From the NCBI RefSeq assembly GCF_000518265.1, contig NZ_JADG01000013.1, forward strand, positions 62,001 to 126,000: a stretch of 64,000 bases of DNA, given 5' to 3'. This stretch comes from Actinomadura oligospora ATCC 43269. GTDB lineage: Bacteria > Actinomycetota > Actinomycetes > Streptosporangiales > Streptosporangiaceae. Below the pieces are notes generated by a model. It saw only the letters and a list, made by a program, of their open reading frames with translations. It made no database searches and was not told the origin of the DNA. Position numbers and translations under genes: made by a program. How positions within the stretch are numbered: position 1 is the first letter of the stretch; each line of letters begins with the position of its first letter. Shown here one piece after another: positions 32,306 to 42,365 of the stretch.

Positions 32306-35300
32306 ATGCCCCTTCCCAACCCCTTCCGCCGAACCCCCCGCCCCCCAACCCCACCCACCCAACCGGACACCTCCGCACCGTCGAACGGCTCCGCGCCGTC
32401 GAACGGCTCCGCGCCGTCGAACGGCTCCGCGCCGTCGAACGGCTCCGCACCGTCGGTTGGCTCCACGCCCGCGCCCACCCCTGCGCCCGCGCCCACCCCT
32501 GCGCCCGCGCCCACCCCTGCGCCCGCGCCTGCACCTGCGCCAGCGCCTGCGTCCGCGCGGTCGGTTGCTCCGGGGCCGGGGCCGGGGGCATCCGAGCCGG
32601 GCTGGACGGGCCTGGCCGCTCCCGCTCCGGCCCGTCCGATCCAGACCGTCGCCAACCCGGGGTTCGGTCCGACCCTGCCGACGTGGCAGCGCCCGTCGGT
32701 CTCCGGCGACGTCCCCAAGCTCGTCCGCCCCCAGGCCCCGTCCGGCCTGGCCGATGGCATGCTGCGCCCCGCCGGAGTTCCCCAGGCCCTCGGCGTCCGG
32801 ACGGCGGCCCTCCCTGTCGTCCGCCCGACCCTCCGCCCCACCGATCCACCCGAACCCCCTGCTCCCACGCGCCCGCCCACGCCGCAGGGCCCCGCCGTCC
32901 CCCTCCGCCGGACAACCTCCGCCGCAGCCGCGCCATCCGCGCCCGTGCAAAGGCTCGCGGCCCCGCGCTCCTCCACGCCCGCGCCGAGGCCCACGTCGGC
33001 GTCCTCCGCCCCCGGCGCCGCGCCCGAATCCCGGTCCCCCTCGACCGCGTCCGGCTCCGATGCCGGACGGAACGCCGGTGCTTCGGGACCGTCATCGACC
33101 ACGTTGCCGGTCGTGGCGGCTCGTCCCGTCCAGCGGGCGGCGTCAGGGCGCTCACCGCTGACCGCCGCGCGGGTGAGCCCGCTCCCACCCCGCCGGGTCC
33201 GCCCCATCGCAGCCGCGAGGACCCCCGGACGCAGCGGCGAAGCGTCAGCGCCGTCCGGCCAAACCACCCCCGGACGGCCTTCGACCTCTCCGGACACCCC
33301 GGAACCTGCCCCGGCCCCCACGTCCGCCGAACCAGTGCAGCGAACGGCGACCTCGGACGCTCCGGCCACGAGCGCGACACCCAAGCCCGCCTCGCCGAGC
33401 CCGACCCCGCCCGTCCGCAAACCCGCTGGTAGCCGCCGTCCCGGCCTCGGCGCCCCCATGCGACAAGCGCCGAAAAGCGCCACACCCTCCCCTGACGCCC
33501 AGCCGCGCACGTCACCCACCGGCACAGCGCCAAAGTCACCTCCCGAACCCGCAGCCCCAAAGCCGGTCCCACCCGCCCCCACGTCCACGCCTGGCCCCAC
33601 CCCCACGCCAGGGCCCGCGTCCGTGCTTGGGCCCGCGTCCGCACCTGGGGCCGCCTCCGCACCTCGGTCCGCACCCACGCCCGCGCCTGGACCCGCGTCC
33701 GCGCCCACGCCGGGCCCCGCGCCCACGCCTGGGCCCGCGCCCGCGGGTGGGCCGACGTCCACGACATCGCTCCCATCCCGGCCCGCGTCCGCACCTGGAC
33801 CCGCGTCCACGCCTCGGCCCGCGTCCACGCCTCGGCCTGCGCCCGCGAGTGGGTCCGCGCCTACGCCTGGGCCTCGAACTGCGCCCGCGTCCGCGTCCGC
33901 GCGTGGGGGAGCGTCGGCGTCTGGGCCCGCGTCTGCGCCCAGGGGCGCGTCTGCACCAGTGCAGCGGACCGCGGCAGTGCGCACGTCCCCGCCTCAGGCC
34001 GCGCCCGCGCCTGGAACCGCGCCCGCGCCTGGAACCGCGCACACGTCGTCATCCGCCTCCACGCCCGCGTCCCAGCCCGCACCCGCGCCTCGGCCCGCGT
34101 CCGCGCCGGTGCGCGCGCCAACGTCTGGCCCCGCGCCCGCAGCTGGGTCTACGTCCACGACGTCGCTCCCACCCACGCCTCCGTCCGCGCCCACGCCGGG
34201 GACCGCGCCAAGGTCTGGACCCGCGCCCGCGGGTGGGCCGATGTCCACGACATCGCTCCCATCCCGGCCCGCGTCCGCGCCTGGACCCGCGTCCGCACCT
34301 CGGCCCGCGCCTGGACCCGCGTCCGCACCTCGGCCCGCGCCTGGACCCGCGTCCGCGTCCACGCCTCGGCCCGCGCCACGCCTCGGCCCGCGTCCACGCC
34401 TCGGCCCGCGTCCACGCCTCGGCCCGCGTCCACGCCTGGGATCGCCTCCGCGAGTGGGTCTGCGCCCGCGTCCGCGTCCGCGCGTGGGGGCGCGCCGACG
34501 TCTGGGGCCGCGATTACGTCTGGAGCTGCGCCCGCGCCTATGTCCACGCCTCGGTCAGCATCCGCGTCCACGTCTCCGTCCGCGCCTGGGGGAGCATCGG
34601 CGTCTGGGCCCGCGTCTGCGCCAGTGCAGCGGACCGCGGCAGCGCGCACGTCCCCGCCTCAGGCCGCGCCCGCGCCTGGAACCGCGCACACGTCGTCATC
34701 CGCCTCCACGCCCGCGCCCGCGCGTGGGGACGCGCCACGGCCCGTGGTTCCACATTCGCCTGCGCCGGGGTCCGCATCGGCGTCCCCTGCTGGATCTTCC
34801 TCCGCGCCGCTCACGTCACCTCCACGCCTGCCAGCGCCCACAACCACGACGAAATCCGCACCCACATCCGGGAGCAGGCCAGGGGCATCGCGAAGGTCCA
34901 CCCCACGGCCCATGATTCCCCTTCCGGTGGTGTCCGCCCCCGGGCTGAGGCCCGCCTCGGCGTCCTCCGGTGAACCCGCTTCCGCTCCGTCCCGCTCCAC
35001 CTCAGGGACGCCCACCCCGCCCGCGTCCGCGCCTCGTGTTGAGTCCGCGTCGCCGTCAGGTTCTGCGTCCGGGCCAGCGCGCGCACCTCTGTCACCGCTC
35101 ACGTCAAGGCCAGTGATCCGTCCTTCGTCCGCGACTTCCCCCGGGTCCGCGTTCGCGCCTGTGCAGAGGTCCGCGGTCCCCTCCCCATCCCAGGACGCGT
35201 CGAGGTCCACCCCCTCCTCCGAGACGTCGTCCCCGGACGGGGCTGGACGGAGTTCGCGCGGACGGTCCGGGTTGGGCGCTCCCTTGCGCGAAACGCCACG

Positions 35301-36273
35301 AAGCGCAGTGCCGCCATCCGCCTCCACACCCCCCGGCGGACCGGCGCGGACTTCGCGCGTCCGGTCGGGGTTGGGTGCTCCCCTGCGAGGCACTCCGCCC
35401 ACCGTCCTGCCGATCGGCGGACGGCCCGCGCCCGCCGCTGCGGCTCCGGTGCAACGCATTGCCAAGCCATCAGGCACGGACGGCGGCGAGACGGGGGGCA
35501 AGGACACGACATCGTCCGTGGGTCCGGTCGGCGATACCGCGCATCCCGTCCAGCGCAGCACCCCAGCGACACCCGCACCCGCACCCGCACCGGCAGCAAC
35601 AACGGCTGCGACCGGTCCGGACGGCCCGGCGGTCGCGCTGCCCATCGTCGCGGTGCGTCGGCCGATCCAGCGGATGCCCGCCGAACCCCTTGCTGCCCAC
35701 ACAGCGTCCAGCAACGCGGCTCCTGGACGGCGTCCACCGTCCAGGAAGGTCGTCGCGCTGCAGCGGAAAGCCCCGATCCTGGGGACGACAGCCGCCGCAA
35801 CGTCGATGGCGGCGCTGGAAACCGGTCACATAACGCCTGGTCAGGCCATGGACAGAACCAGCCGGGCAGACGCACCGAATCCCCAGGTGTCGCCGCCTCC
35901 GGCCATGCCCGTCGTCCGGACGCCCCAGCCCGCCCCAGCGGCGCCGGTGCAGCGGACGACCCCAGCCGCCCCGCCACCAGCAACACAGCAGCAGCGGCCA
36001 TCCCAGCCCCCGCCGTCCGCTCCGGTCGTGCAGCGAGCACCCTCGGACGGGGCGTCCGGAGGAGGACGGCACGTCGCGTCACCCCCACCGTCGCCCCCGC
36101 CCCCACCACAGCGCCGGACGCACAAGGCCGCCGACCGGAACCGGAAGGCGGCCACCGAGCCCGACCTGGACGAACTCGCCCGACGACTGGTCGGCCCGCT
36201 GTCCAGGCTGCTCAGGACCGAACTGCGGCTGGACCGCGAGCGCGTGGGGAGACTGCGTGACCCCCGCCGCTGA
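32306..36273 (+). CDS. Giant Pro/Ala/Ser-rich eCIS protein, split by an apparent one-base frameshift
   Basis: From ATG 32306 the frame encodes a disordered protein rich in Ala, Pro, Ser and Thr. Around 34375 one T is missing from an 18-bp repeat (CGGCCCGCGCCACG against CGGCCCGCGTCCACG beside it). The composition then continues in the next frame to 36273; restoring the base gives about 1322 residues. The uncorrected first frame drifts into Arg/Leu/Pro shadow and stops at 34915; the second frame has its own ATG at 34540. It carries about eleven (P)VQR or IQR motifs and three GLGAP(L/M)R motifs, and ends in a conserved-looking charged helix (DELARRLVGPLSRLLRTELR). The role is unknown; a flexible scaffold or cargo adaptor is a guess. 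Confidence 0.75.
34360..34436 (+). repeat. 18-bp tandem repeat carrying the frameshift
   Basis: About four units of GCCTCGGCCCGCGTCCAC encode TPRPAS. The unit around 34368-34380 lacks the T of GCGTCC (between 34375 and 34376), which shifts the frame. The tract is a plausible slippage or sequencing-error site. Confidence 0.8.
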
Positions 36274-36366
36274 CGACACGCCCCCCGCCGACACGACCAC
36301 ACACACCGCCAAACAGACGCGCACCGACGAACAGACGCGCACCGACGAAGCAGAAAGGAGAGCCGG

Positions 36367-36804
36367 ATGAGCAACACGAAGGATCCGGGGTCGAGCCTGT
36401 TCTTCCGGCTCACCATCGACGGGGAGTCCCTCGGCGACTGGAACGGCTGCGACGGCCTCGCCGCGCAGGTGGACGTGGAGCTGCGCGAGGAGGGTGGCAA
36501 CAACGGGCACGTGTGGCAGCTGCCGACCCGGGTGCGGCACTCCAACATCCGGCTCACCCGGCCGATCAACGAGGAGACGGTCAAGGTCATGACCTGGATC
36601 TCCTCGGTCTCGACGGGGATCCGGCGGCCCACCGCGCAGATCGAGGCGCTCCGCGCGAACGGCGAGCTGGTCGCGCGCTGGGGCCTCCTGGACGTCCTGC
36701 CCGTGAACTGGACCGGCCCGACCCTCGACCCGGCTTCCAACACCGTCGCGACCGAGGTCCTGGAGCTCGCCCACCACGGCTTCACCGGGTCCGGGGGCGC
36801 GTGA
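36367..36804 (+). CDS. Second eCIS tube protein (gp19-like)
   Basis: A 145-residue tail-tube-family protein: FFRLTIDGESLGDWNGCDGL, AAQVDVELREEGGNNGHVWQ, IRLTRPINEETVKVMTWISS, and a C-terminal strand ATEVLELAHHGF. Compared with the 31216 tube it is more divergent and lies directly before the LysM adaptor and spike genes. The family precedent (Afp5) makes it the tube-initiator ring that joins the main tube to the baseplate hub. Start ATG 36367 behind AAAGGAGAGCC. Stop and next ATG overlap by one base. A 19-base direct repeat (ACAGACGCGCACCGACGAA) lies just upstream. Confidence 0.93.
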   Translation: MSNTKDPGSSLFFRLTIDGESLGDWNGCDGLAAQVDVELREEGGNNGHVWQLPTRVRHSNIRLTRPINEETVKVMTWISSVSTGIRRPTAQIEALRANGELVARWGLLDVLPVNWTGPTLDPASNTVATEVLELAHHGFTGSGGA

Positions 36805-37517
36805 TGGCGGGCGGAGGGGGCCGGACCAGCCACGTCAAGGCGACGCTCAGCATCCACGAGCCGCCCGCCGGGGACTCCACCACCCCGGGCGGGACGATCA
36901 GGAAGATCGCGTTCCAGTTCAACCCGGCGCAGCTGGAGATCTCGCGGTCGGCGCAGTGGACGTACACGCCGACGGTCGCGTCCCGGGAGGCGGGCCGCCC
37001 CGAGTTCCTCGGGACCGACCAGCAGAGCCTGGACCTCGAGATGTTCCTGGACTGCTCCGACAAACCGGGCGACTCGCGGGTCCGGACGGCCGTGGAGGCG
37101 CTGTTCTCCTGCCTGAAGGTCGTCCCGTCGAGCCTGCCGGACCGTCCGTCCCCGCCGTGGGTGATCCTCGAGTGGGGCAAGTTCAGCACCGTCCGGTTCG
37201 TCGCCTACGTCCGGCAGGCGGCGGCGTCCTACACGCTGTTCGACGCGACCGGCGAGCCGATCCGGGCGACCTGCCGGATCTCGCTGGAGGAGATCCCGCA
37301 CGCGACCGCCGGGCAGAACCCGACGTCCGGCGCGCTGTCGGCCCGCCGGGTGCACCGGGTCGTCGCGGGCGACAGCCTCGCCTCGCTCGCCTGGCGCGAG
37401 TACGGCGACGCGACCGCCTGGCGGATCATCGCCGAGGCCAACGACCTGGACGACCCGATGCGGCTGCCGCCCGGCCGCGAGCTGCTCCTGCCCGCCGCCG
37501 ACGAACTCCACGTCTGA
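36804..37517 (+). CDS. eCIS LysM baseplate adaptor (Afp7/Pvc7-like)
   Basis: A 237-residue protein with an N-terminal domain typical of the family (KATLSIHEPP; KIAFQFNPAQLEISRSAQWT; EFLGTDQQSLDLEMFLDCSD) and a C-terminal LysM motif at about 188-235 (HRVVAGDSLASLAWREYGDA, then RIIAEANDLDDP). In Afp/PVC and T4 (gp53-like) the LysM protein ties the tube-initiator ring to the spike hub and baseplate. Start ATG 36804 overlaps the tube stop. Confidence 0.93.
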   Translation: MAGGGGRTSHVKATLSIHEPPAGDSTTPGGTIRKIAFQFNPAQLEISRSAQWTYTPTVASREAGRPEFLGTDQQSLDLEMFLDCSDKPGDSRVRTAVEALFSCLKVVPSSLPDRPSPPWVILEWGKFSTVRFVAYVRQAAASYTLFDATGEPIRATCRISLEEIPHATAGQNPTSGALSARRVHRVVAGDSLASLAWREYGDATAWRIIAEANDLDDPMRLPPGRELLLPAADELHV

Positions 37518-37539
37518 CTCTGAGGGAGGGCTGAGAAAC

Positions 37540-39366
37540 GTGTCCGAGGGGACCTACACCAACCTGCTGGCCGTCGCCATCGACGGCGCGCCGCTGCCCG
37601 CGACCGTGAAGCCGCTGCTGGTGGACGGCTGGGTGGACGCGTCGGTGAACGTGCCCGCCGCGTTCCAGCTCACCTTCCGCGACCCGCACCAGAAGGTGCT
37701 CGGACGCCTCGGCGTCAAGATCGGCTCGAAGGTCGTGCTGCGCGCGCTCGCGGTCGGCCGGGACGGCGGCACGCCCCTGTTCACCGGCGAGGTCACGGCC
37801 CTGGAGGCCGACTGCGACGGGACGGGGAAGTACAGCGTCATCCGCGGCCACGACCCCGGCCACCGGCTGCTGCGCAACCGCCGCGTCGAGGGCTACGTCA
37901 ACATGACGGCCTCCGACATCGCGCGCAGGCTGGCGTCCCGGAACGGCCTGGCCGTCGGCAAGGTCGACTCGACGAGCACGGTCTACGAGCTGATCACGCA
38001 GCCGAACGTGACCGACTGGGACTTCCTGACGCGGCTCGCGCAGGAGAACGACGTCGAGATGTCCTTCGACGACAAGGGCAAGTTCCGGTTCGTGAAGCCC
38101 TCCGACGCGTCCGGCGCGCCGGGGGCGGGCACGCACGCGAAGCAGAGCCACCACGTGCTGGAGTTCGGCGTGAACCTGCTGAGCGTCCGCACCGGTGTCA
38201 CGGCGTCCGACCAGGTCAAGGAGGTCGAGGTCCGGGGCTGGGACGTCGCGGGGAAGCAGAAGCTCACCTCGCGCGCCCCGGCGACGACCAACCCCGAGCT
38301 GAAGATCGGCGTCACCGGAGGTCAGGCGATCGGGCCGTTCGGCCAGGCGCGGCTGGTCGAGACGAGCGTCCCGTACGACCGGCAGGCGGAGGTCCGTGGG
38401 GCCGCGGACGCGCTCGCCGCCGACGTCAGCTCCGCGTTCGCCGAGGTGGAGGCCGTCGTCCGCGGCGATCCCAAGCTGCGTCCGGGGCTGCCGGTCGCGC
38501 TGAACGGGATCGGCAAGCCGTTCGAGGGCAAGTACACCGTCAGCACCGTCCGGCACGTGTTCTCCACGGGCGAGCGGTACGAGACGCAGGTGACGGTCAC
38601 CGGACGCCAGCACCGCTCGCTGTTCGGGCTCGCGTCGGGCGGTGTCCCGTCCGCGCCGCGCCTGCCCGGCGTCGCGATCGCGATCGTCACCGACGTCCAG
38701 GACCCGCTGAAGCAGGGCCGCGTCCGGCTCCGTTTCCCCTGGCTGGACGACAAGTACGTGAGCGACTGGGCCCGCGTCGTCCAGTACGGCGGACGGCGCG
38801 GCGGGTCCCTGATCATGCCCGAGGTGGACGACGAGGTGCTCGTCGCGTTCGACCGCGGCGCGCTCGACCACCCGTACGTCGTCGGCGGCCTCTACAACGG
38901 CGTGGACCGGCTGCCCAAGTACGAGCGGACGCCGCTGGTCGGCACCGGCGGCAAGGTCAACTGGCGCGCGTTCGCCTCGCGCACCGGCCAGCGGATCGAA
39001 CTGCTGGACGCCCCCACCAAGCGCGGCGTCACCGTGTCGAGCGGCGACGACAGCATGAAGGTCGAGCTGAACGAGCGCGGCACGAGGGTGACCGTCCACA
39101 GCGACGGGACGGTCGAGGTGAGCGGCGCGCGCGGCGTGAGCGTCAAGGGCGGCACGGACGTGAACATCGACGGCGCGGCCCGGGTCGACATCAAGGGCGG
39201 CGCGCAGGTCGTGATCAGCGGCGGGACGGTGGACATCAAGGGCGCCGAGGTGAGCATGGAGGCCGCCCTCTTCAAGATCACCGGGATGGTCGAGGTCCAG
39301 GGCAAGCTCAACGTCATGGGCGTGATCCAGCAGAACGAGATGCCCGTCATGGTCATCCCCGCCTGA
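37540..39366 (+). CDS. eCIS spike/hub protein (VgrG-like, Afp8/Pvc8)
   Basis: A 608-residue VgrG-like protein. A gp27-type hub occupies about residues 1-370 (FQLTFRDPHQKVLGRLGVKI; RGHDPGHRLLRNRRVEGYVN; WDFLTRLAQENDVEMSFDD). A gp5-type OB domain covers about 380-455 (VAIAIVTDVQDPLKQGRVRL; FPWLDDKYVSDWARVVQYGG; EVLVAFDRGALDHPYVVGGL). The C-terminal beta-prism (530-600) shows short repeats such as VDIKGGAQVVISGGTVDIKG. No PAAR or enzymatic extension is visible. Start GTG 37540 with TGAGGGAGG upstream. It forms the puncturing tip. Confidence 0.95.
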   Translation: MSEGTYTNLLAVAIDGAPLPATVKPLLVDGWVDASVNVPAAFQLTFRDPHQKVLGRLGVKIGSKVVLRALAVGRDGGTPLFTGEVTALEADCDGTGKYSVIRGHDPGHRLLRNRRVEGYVNMTASDIARRLASRNGLAVGKVDSTSTVYELITQPNVTDWDFLTRLAQENDVEMSFDDKGKFRFVKPSDASGAPGAGTHAKQSHHVLEFGVNLLSVRTGVTASDQVKEVEVRGWDVAGKQKLTSRAPATTNPELKIGVTGGQAIGPFGQARLVETSVPYDRQAEVRGAADALAADVSSAFAEVEAVVRGDPKLRPGLPVALNGIGKPFEGKYTVSTVRHVFSTGERYETQVTVTGRQHRSLFGLASGGVPSAPRLPGVAIAIVTDVQDPLKQGRVRLRFPWLDDKYVSDWARVVQYGGRRGGSLIMPEVDDEVLVAFDRGALDHPYVVGGLYNGVDRLPKYERTPLVGTGGKVNWRAFASRTGQRIELLDAPTKRGVTVSSGDDSMKVELNERGTRVTVHSDGTVEVSGARGVSVKGGTDVNIDGAARVDIKGGAQVVISGGTVDIKGAEVSMEAALFKITGMVEVQGKLNVMGVIQQNEMPVMVIPA

Positions 39367-39394
39367 GAACGCCACAACGGCAAGGAAGGAAACG

Positions 39395-39829
39395 ATGGGG
39401 GAGCAGTTCGTCGGCGCGGGCTGGGGATTCCCGATGCGCGTCAACGCCTCGGGCGGCATCGCGCTGGTGACCGGGGAGCGGGAGATCGAGGAGGCGATGC
39501 GCCTGGTGCTGGCCACCGCCCCCGGCGAGCGCCCGACCCGTCCGGAGTTCGGGTGCGCCGTGCACGACATGGTGTTCGCCCCGGTCAACGAGGAGACCGC
39601 GGGCCGCATCGCCTACGAGGTGCGCACCAGCCTGGACCGCTGGGAGCCCCGCGTGGACGTCGAGGACGTCGAGGTCACCGCCGACGCCGAGGACGTCGGC
39701 GTCCTGTACATCGACGTCCGCTACAAGATTCGCGGCACCAACAACCCGCGCAACCTGGTCTTCCCCTTCTACGTGATCCCCCGCCACGACGAAGAGGCCG
39801 CGGACGAGGCAGAAACGGCGGCGAGCTGA
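39395..39829 (+). CDS. eCIS baseplate wedge protein (gp25/GPW family)
   Basis: A 144-residue GPW/gp25 protein: GWGFPMRVNASGGIALVTGE, IEEAMRLVLATAPGERPTRP, EFGCAVHDMVFAPVN, then a beta-rich end (VDVEDVEVTADAEDVG). In T4 gp25 nucleates sheath polymerisation on the baseplate, and the Afp9 homologue plays the same part. Start ATG 39395 behind AAGGAAGGAAACG. Its stop overlaps the gpJ start by one base. Confidence 0.95.
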   Translation: MGEQFVGAGWGFPMRVNASGGIALVTGEREIEEAMRLVLATAPGERPTRPEFGCAVHDMVFAPVNEETAGRIAYEVRTSLDRWEPRVDVEDVEVTADAEDVGVLYIDVRYKIRGTNNPRNLVFPFYVIPRHDEEAADEAETAAS

Positions 39830-41781
39830 TGGCCCTCCCCTCCCCGAACCTCGACGACCGCCGCTTCCAGCAGTTCGTGGACGACGCCAAGCGGTACATC
39901 CAGCGGCGCGCCCCCGAATGGACCGACCACAACGTCTCCGACCCCGGCGTGACGCTGATCGAGGCCGTCGCGCACATGGCCGACCAGCTCGTCTACCGGC
40001 TCAACCGCGTCCCGGACAAGAACTACCTCGCGTTCCTGGACCTGCTCGGCATCACCCTCCTGCCGCCGTCCACGGCCCGCACCGACATGACGTTCTGGCT
40101 GTCGGCCCCGCAGGACCGGACGGTCACGATCCCGGCGTCCACCGAGGTCGCCACCCAGCGCACCGAGACCGAGGAGGCGACCGTCTTCGCCACCGAGGAC
40201 GCCCTCGACCTGGTCTCCTGCGAACTCGACCGGCTCGGCGTCCAGCACGAGGGCGGCCCCCTGACCGACCGCACCGCCGACCTGCTCGAAGGCCGGGACA
40301 TCGACTGCTTCTCCGCCGCGCCCCGTCCCGGCGACGTCCTGGCCTTCGGCCTCTCCGCCGCCGTCCCGTCCTGCGCCGTCCTCCTCCGCCTGGACAGCCG
40401 CGTGGACGGCATCGGCGTCGACCCCCGCCAGCCGCCCCTCGTCTGGGAGGCGTGGACGGCCGCCGGGTGGCGGGCCTGCGAACTCGACAGCGACGGGACG
40501 GGCGGCCTGAACCGTCCGGGCGAGATCGTCCTGCACGTCCCGGACGGCCACGTCATGTCACGCGCGGGCGCGCACGAGGCGGGCTGGCTGCGCTGCCGCA
40601 TCCTCGACCCCGAACCCGGGCAGCCGTTCTACTCGGTGTCCCCGACCGTCCGCGCCGCCGAGGCCGCAACCCTGGGCGGGACGACCCGGGCGATCCACGC
40701 CGAACTGGTCACCGACGAGGTGCTCGGCGAGTCGGCGGGCGTCCCCGGACAGCGCTTCCAGCTGGCCCGCACCCCGGTCGTGAACGGCGACCCGCCCCTC
40801 GTCCTCGAAACCTCCTCGGGCGACGGCTGGGACACCTGGGACATCGTCGAGGACTTCGCCGCGTCCGGGCCGTCCGACCGGCACGCGCGGCTCGACCCCG
40901 CCACCGGCGAGGTCGACTTCGGCCCGGCCGTCCGGCTCGCGGACGGCGGCCTGCGCCAGTACGGAGCCGTCCCCGACAAGGGCGCGACCCTGCGCGCCCG
41001 CTCCTACCGCACCGGCGGCGGGCAGTCCGGCAACGTCGCCCGCGGCGCGCTCCGCGTCCTGCGCAGCTCGATCCCGTACGTCGCCCGCGTCACCAACAGG
41101 GAGGCCGCGCGCGGCGGCGTCGACCCCGAGACCCTGGACGAGGCCCGCCGCCGCGCCCCCATCACCCTCCGCGCCCAGGACCGCGCCGTCACCCCGCGCG
41201 ACTACGAGGAGCTGGCCCGCCGCGCCGCCCCCGAGGCGGCCCGCCTGCGCTGCCTCCCCGTGGACGACGCGGGCGTCGGAGCGGTGCGCGTCCTGGTCGT
41301 CCCGCAGGCCGTCCCCGACCCCGGCGGACGGCTCCGCTTCGAGCAGCTCGTCCCCGGCGACGACCTCCTCGGCCGCATCACCCGCTACCTGGACGACCGC
41401 CGCCCGATCGGCATCCGGCTCAGCGTCGGCCCGCCGTTCTACCAGGGCGTCACCGTCGTCGCGACCCTGCACGCCTTCGGCGCGGCCGACGCCGAGAAGG
41501 TCCGCACCGCCGCCCTCGAGGCCCTCTACGGCCACCTGGACCCGCTCACCGGCGGCGCGGACGGCCGCGGCTGGCCCTTCGGCCGCCCGCTCCAGTCCGG
41601 CGAGGTGTTCGCCGTCCTGCAACGCGTCCCCGGCGTGGAACTGGTCGACGAGGTCCGCCTCCACGCCGCCGACCCCCTCACCGGCAAGCGCGGCGACGCC
41701 GTCGACCGCATCGACCTGTCGGCCGCCGCCCTCCTCTTCTCCCACGACCACAAGGTCCGCGTCCTCGGAGGCAGGCGGTGA
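39829..41781 (+). CDS. eCIS baseplate protein J (gp6/gp47, Afp11-like)
   Basis: A 650-residue baseplate J protein. N-terminal hallmark: FQQFVDDAKRYIQRRAPEWT, DHNVSDPGVTLIEAVAHMAD, LVYRLNRVPDKNYLAFLDLL. The mid part has a strand-rich insertion, and the C-terminal half carries NREAARGGVDPETLDEARRR, APITLRAQDRAVTPRDYEEL, which is the conserved J signature. It forms the wedge ring that surrounds the hub. Start ATG 39829 overlaps the gp25 stop, and its stop overlaps the next GTG. Confidence 0.95.
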   Translation: MALPSPNLDDRRFQQFVDDAKRYIQRRAPEWTDHNVSDPGVTLIEAVAHMADQLVYRLNRVPDKNYLAFLDLLGITLLPPSTARTDMTFWLSAPQDRTVTIPASTEVATQRTETEEATVFATEDALDLVSCELDRLGVQHEGGPLTDRTADLLEGRDIDCFSAAPRPGDVLAFGLSAAVPSCAVLLRLDSRVDGIGVDPRQPPLVWEAWTAAGWRACELDSDGTGGLNRPGEIVLHVPDGHVMSRAGAHEAGWLRCRILDPEPGQPFYSVSPTVRAAEAATLGGTTRAIHAELVTDEVLGESAGVPGQRFQLARTPVVNGDPPLVLETSSGDGWDTWDIVEDFAASGPSDRHARLDPATGEVDFGPAVRLADGGLRQYGAVPDKGATLRARSYRTGGGQSGNVARGALRVLRSSIPYVARVTNREAARGGVDPETLDEARRRAPITLRAQDRAVTPRDYEELARRAAPEAARLRCLPVDDAGVGAVRVLVVPQAVPDPGGRLRFEQLVPGDDLLGRITRYLDDRRPIGIRLSVGPPFYQGVTVVATLHAFGAADAEKVRTAALEALYGHLDPLTGGADGRGWPFGRPLQSGEVFAVLQRVPGVELVDEVRLHAADPLTGKRGDAVDRIDLSAAALLFSHDHKVRVLGGRR

Positions 41782-42365
41782 GGGGCGGCGTCGACGGCCT
41801 CGGCACCCCCTACCCGCTCGGCGACCACCTTCCGGCCGTCTTCGCCGAGGACGACCTCGCCCAGCGCTTCACCGCGGGCCTGGACGAGGTCTTCGCCCCC
41901 GTCCTGTCCGTCCTGGACTGCCTGGACGCCTACCTCTCCCCGTCCCTCGCCCCGCCGGACTTCGTCACCTGGCTCGCCGGCTGGGTCGGCGCCGAGCTCC
42001 GGGGCGACGAACCCGACCACCAGGCCCGGGACACCGTCGCCACCGCCGCCGGGCTCCACCGCCTGCGCGGCACCCGGCGGGGACTCGCCGCCGCCGTCCG
42101 CCTCGCCTTCGGCGTCGAACCCGAGATCACCGAGAGCGGCGGCGCGACCTGGTCGCCCCGTCCCCTCGGCGACTTCCCCGGCAGCCGGACCCCCCACCTG
42201 GACGTCACCCTGCGCGTCCCGGACCCGTCCGCCATCGACGCCCAGCGCCTGGACGACCTGGTCGCCGCCGCCCGTCCCGCCCACATGCCCTACGAGGTCC
42301 ACGTCCTCCCGGCCACGGCCGCGCCCACCGGCATGTGGACCGCCCCGACCAAGGAAGCCCCATGA
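41778..42365 (+). CDS. eCIS phage tail protein I (gp7-like, Afp12)
   Basis: A 195-residue tail protein I: LGDHLPAVFAEDDLAQRFTA, GLDEVFAPVLSVLDCLDAYL, APPDFVTWLAGWVGAELRGD, then GLHRLRGTRRGLAAAVRLAF, the classical RGT(R/P)xGL motif. It completes the baseplate wedge with protein J. Shorter than Afp12, consistent with the slim baseplates of actinobacterial particles. Start GTG 41778 overlaps the J stop; its stop overlaps the next ATG. Confidence 0.93.
   Translation: MRGGVDGLGTPYPLGDHLPAVFAEDDLAQRFTAGLDEVFAPVLSVLDCLDAYLSPSLAPPDFVTWLAGWVGAELRGDEPDHQARDTVATAAGLHRLRGTRRGLAAAVRLAFGVEPEITESGGATWSPRPLGDFPGSRTPHLDVTLRVPDPSAIDAQRLDDLVAAARPAHMPYEVHVLPATAAPTGMWTAPTKEAP

Noticed and set aside
32306..36273. 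The giant Pro/Ala/Ser protein as the tape measure
   Set aside because: Tape measures are long helical, largely hydrophobic proteins. This one is disordered, Pro-rich and full of short motifs, so I do not assign that role.
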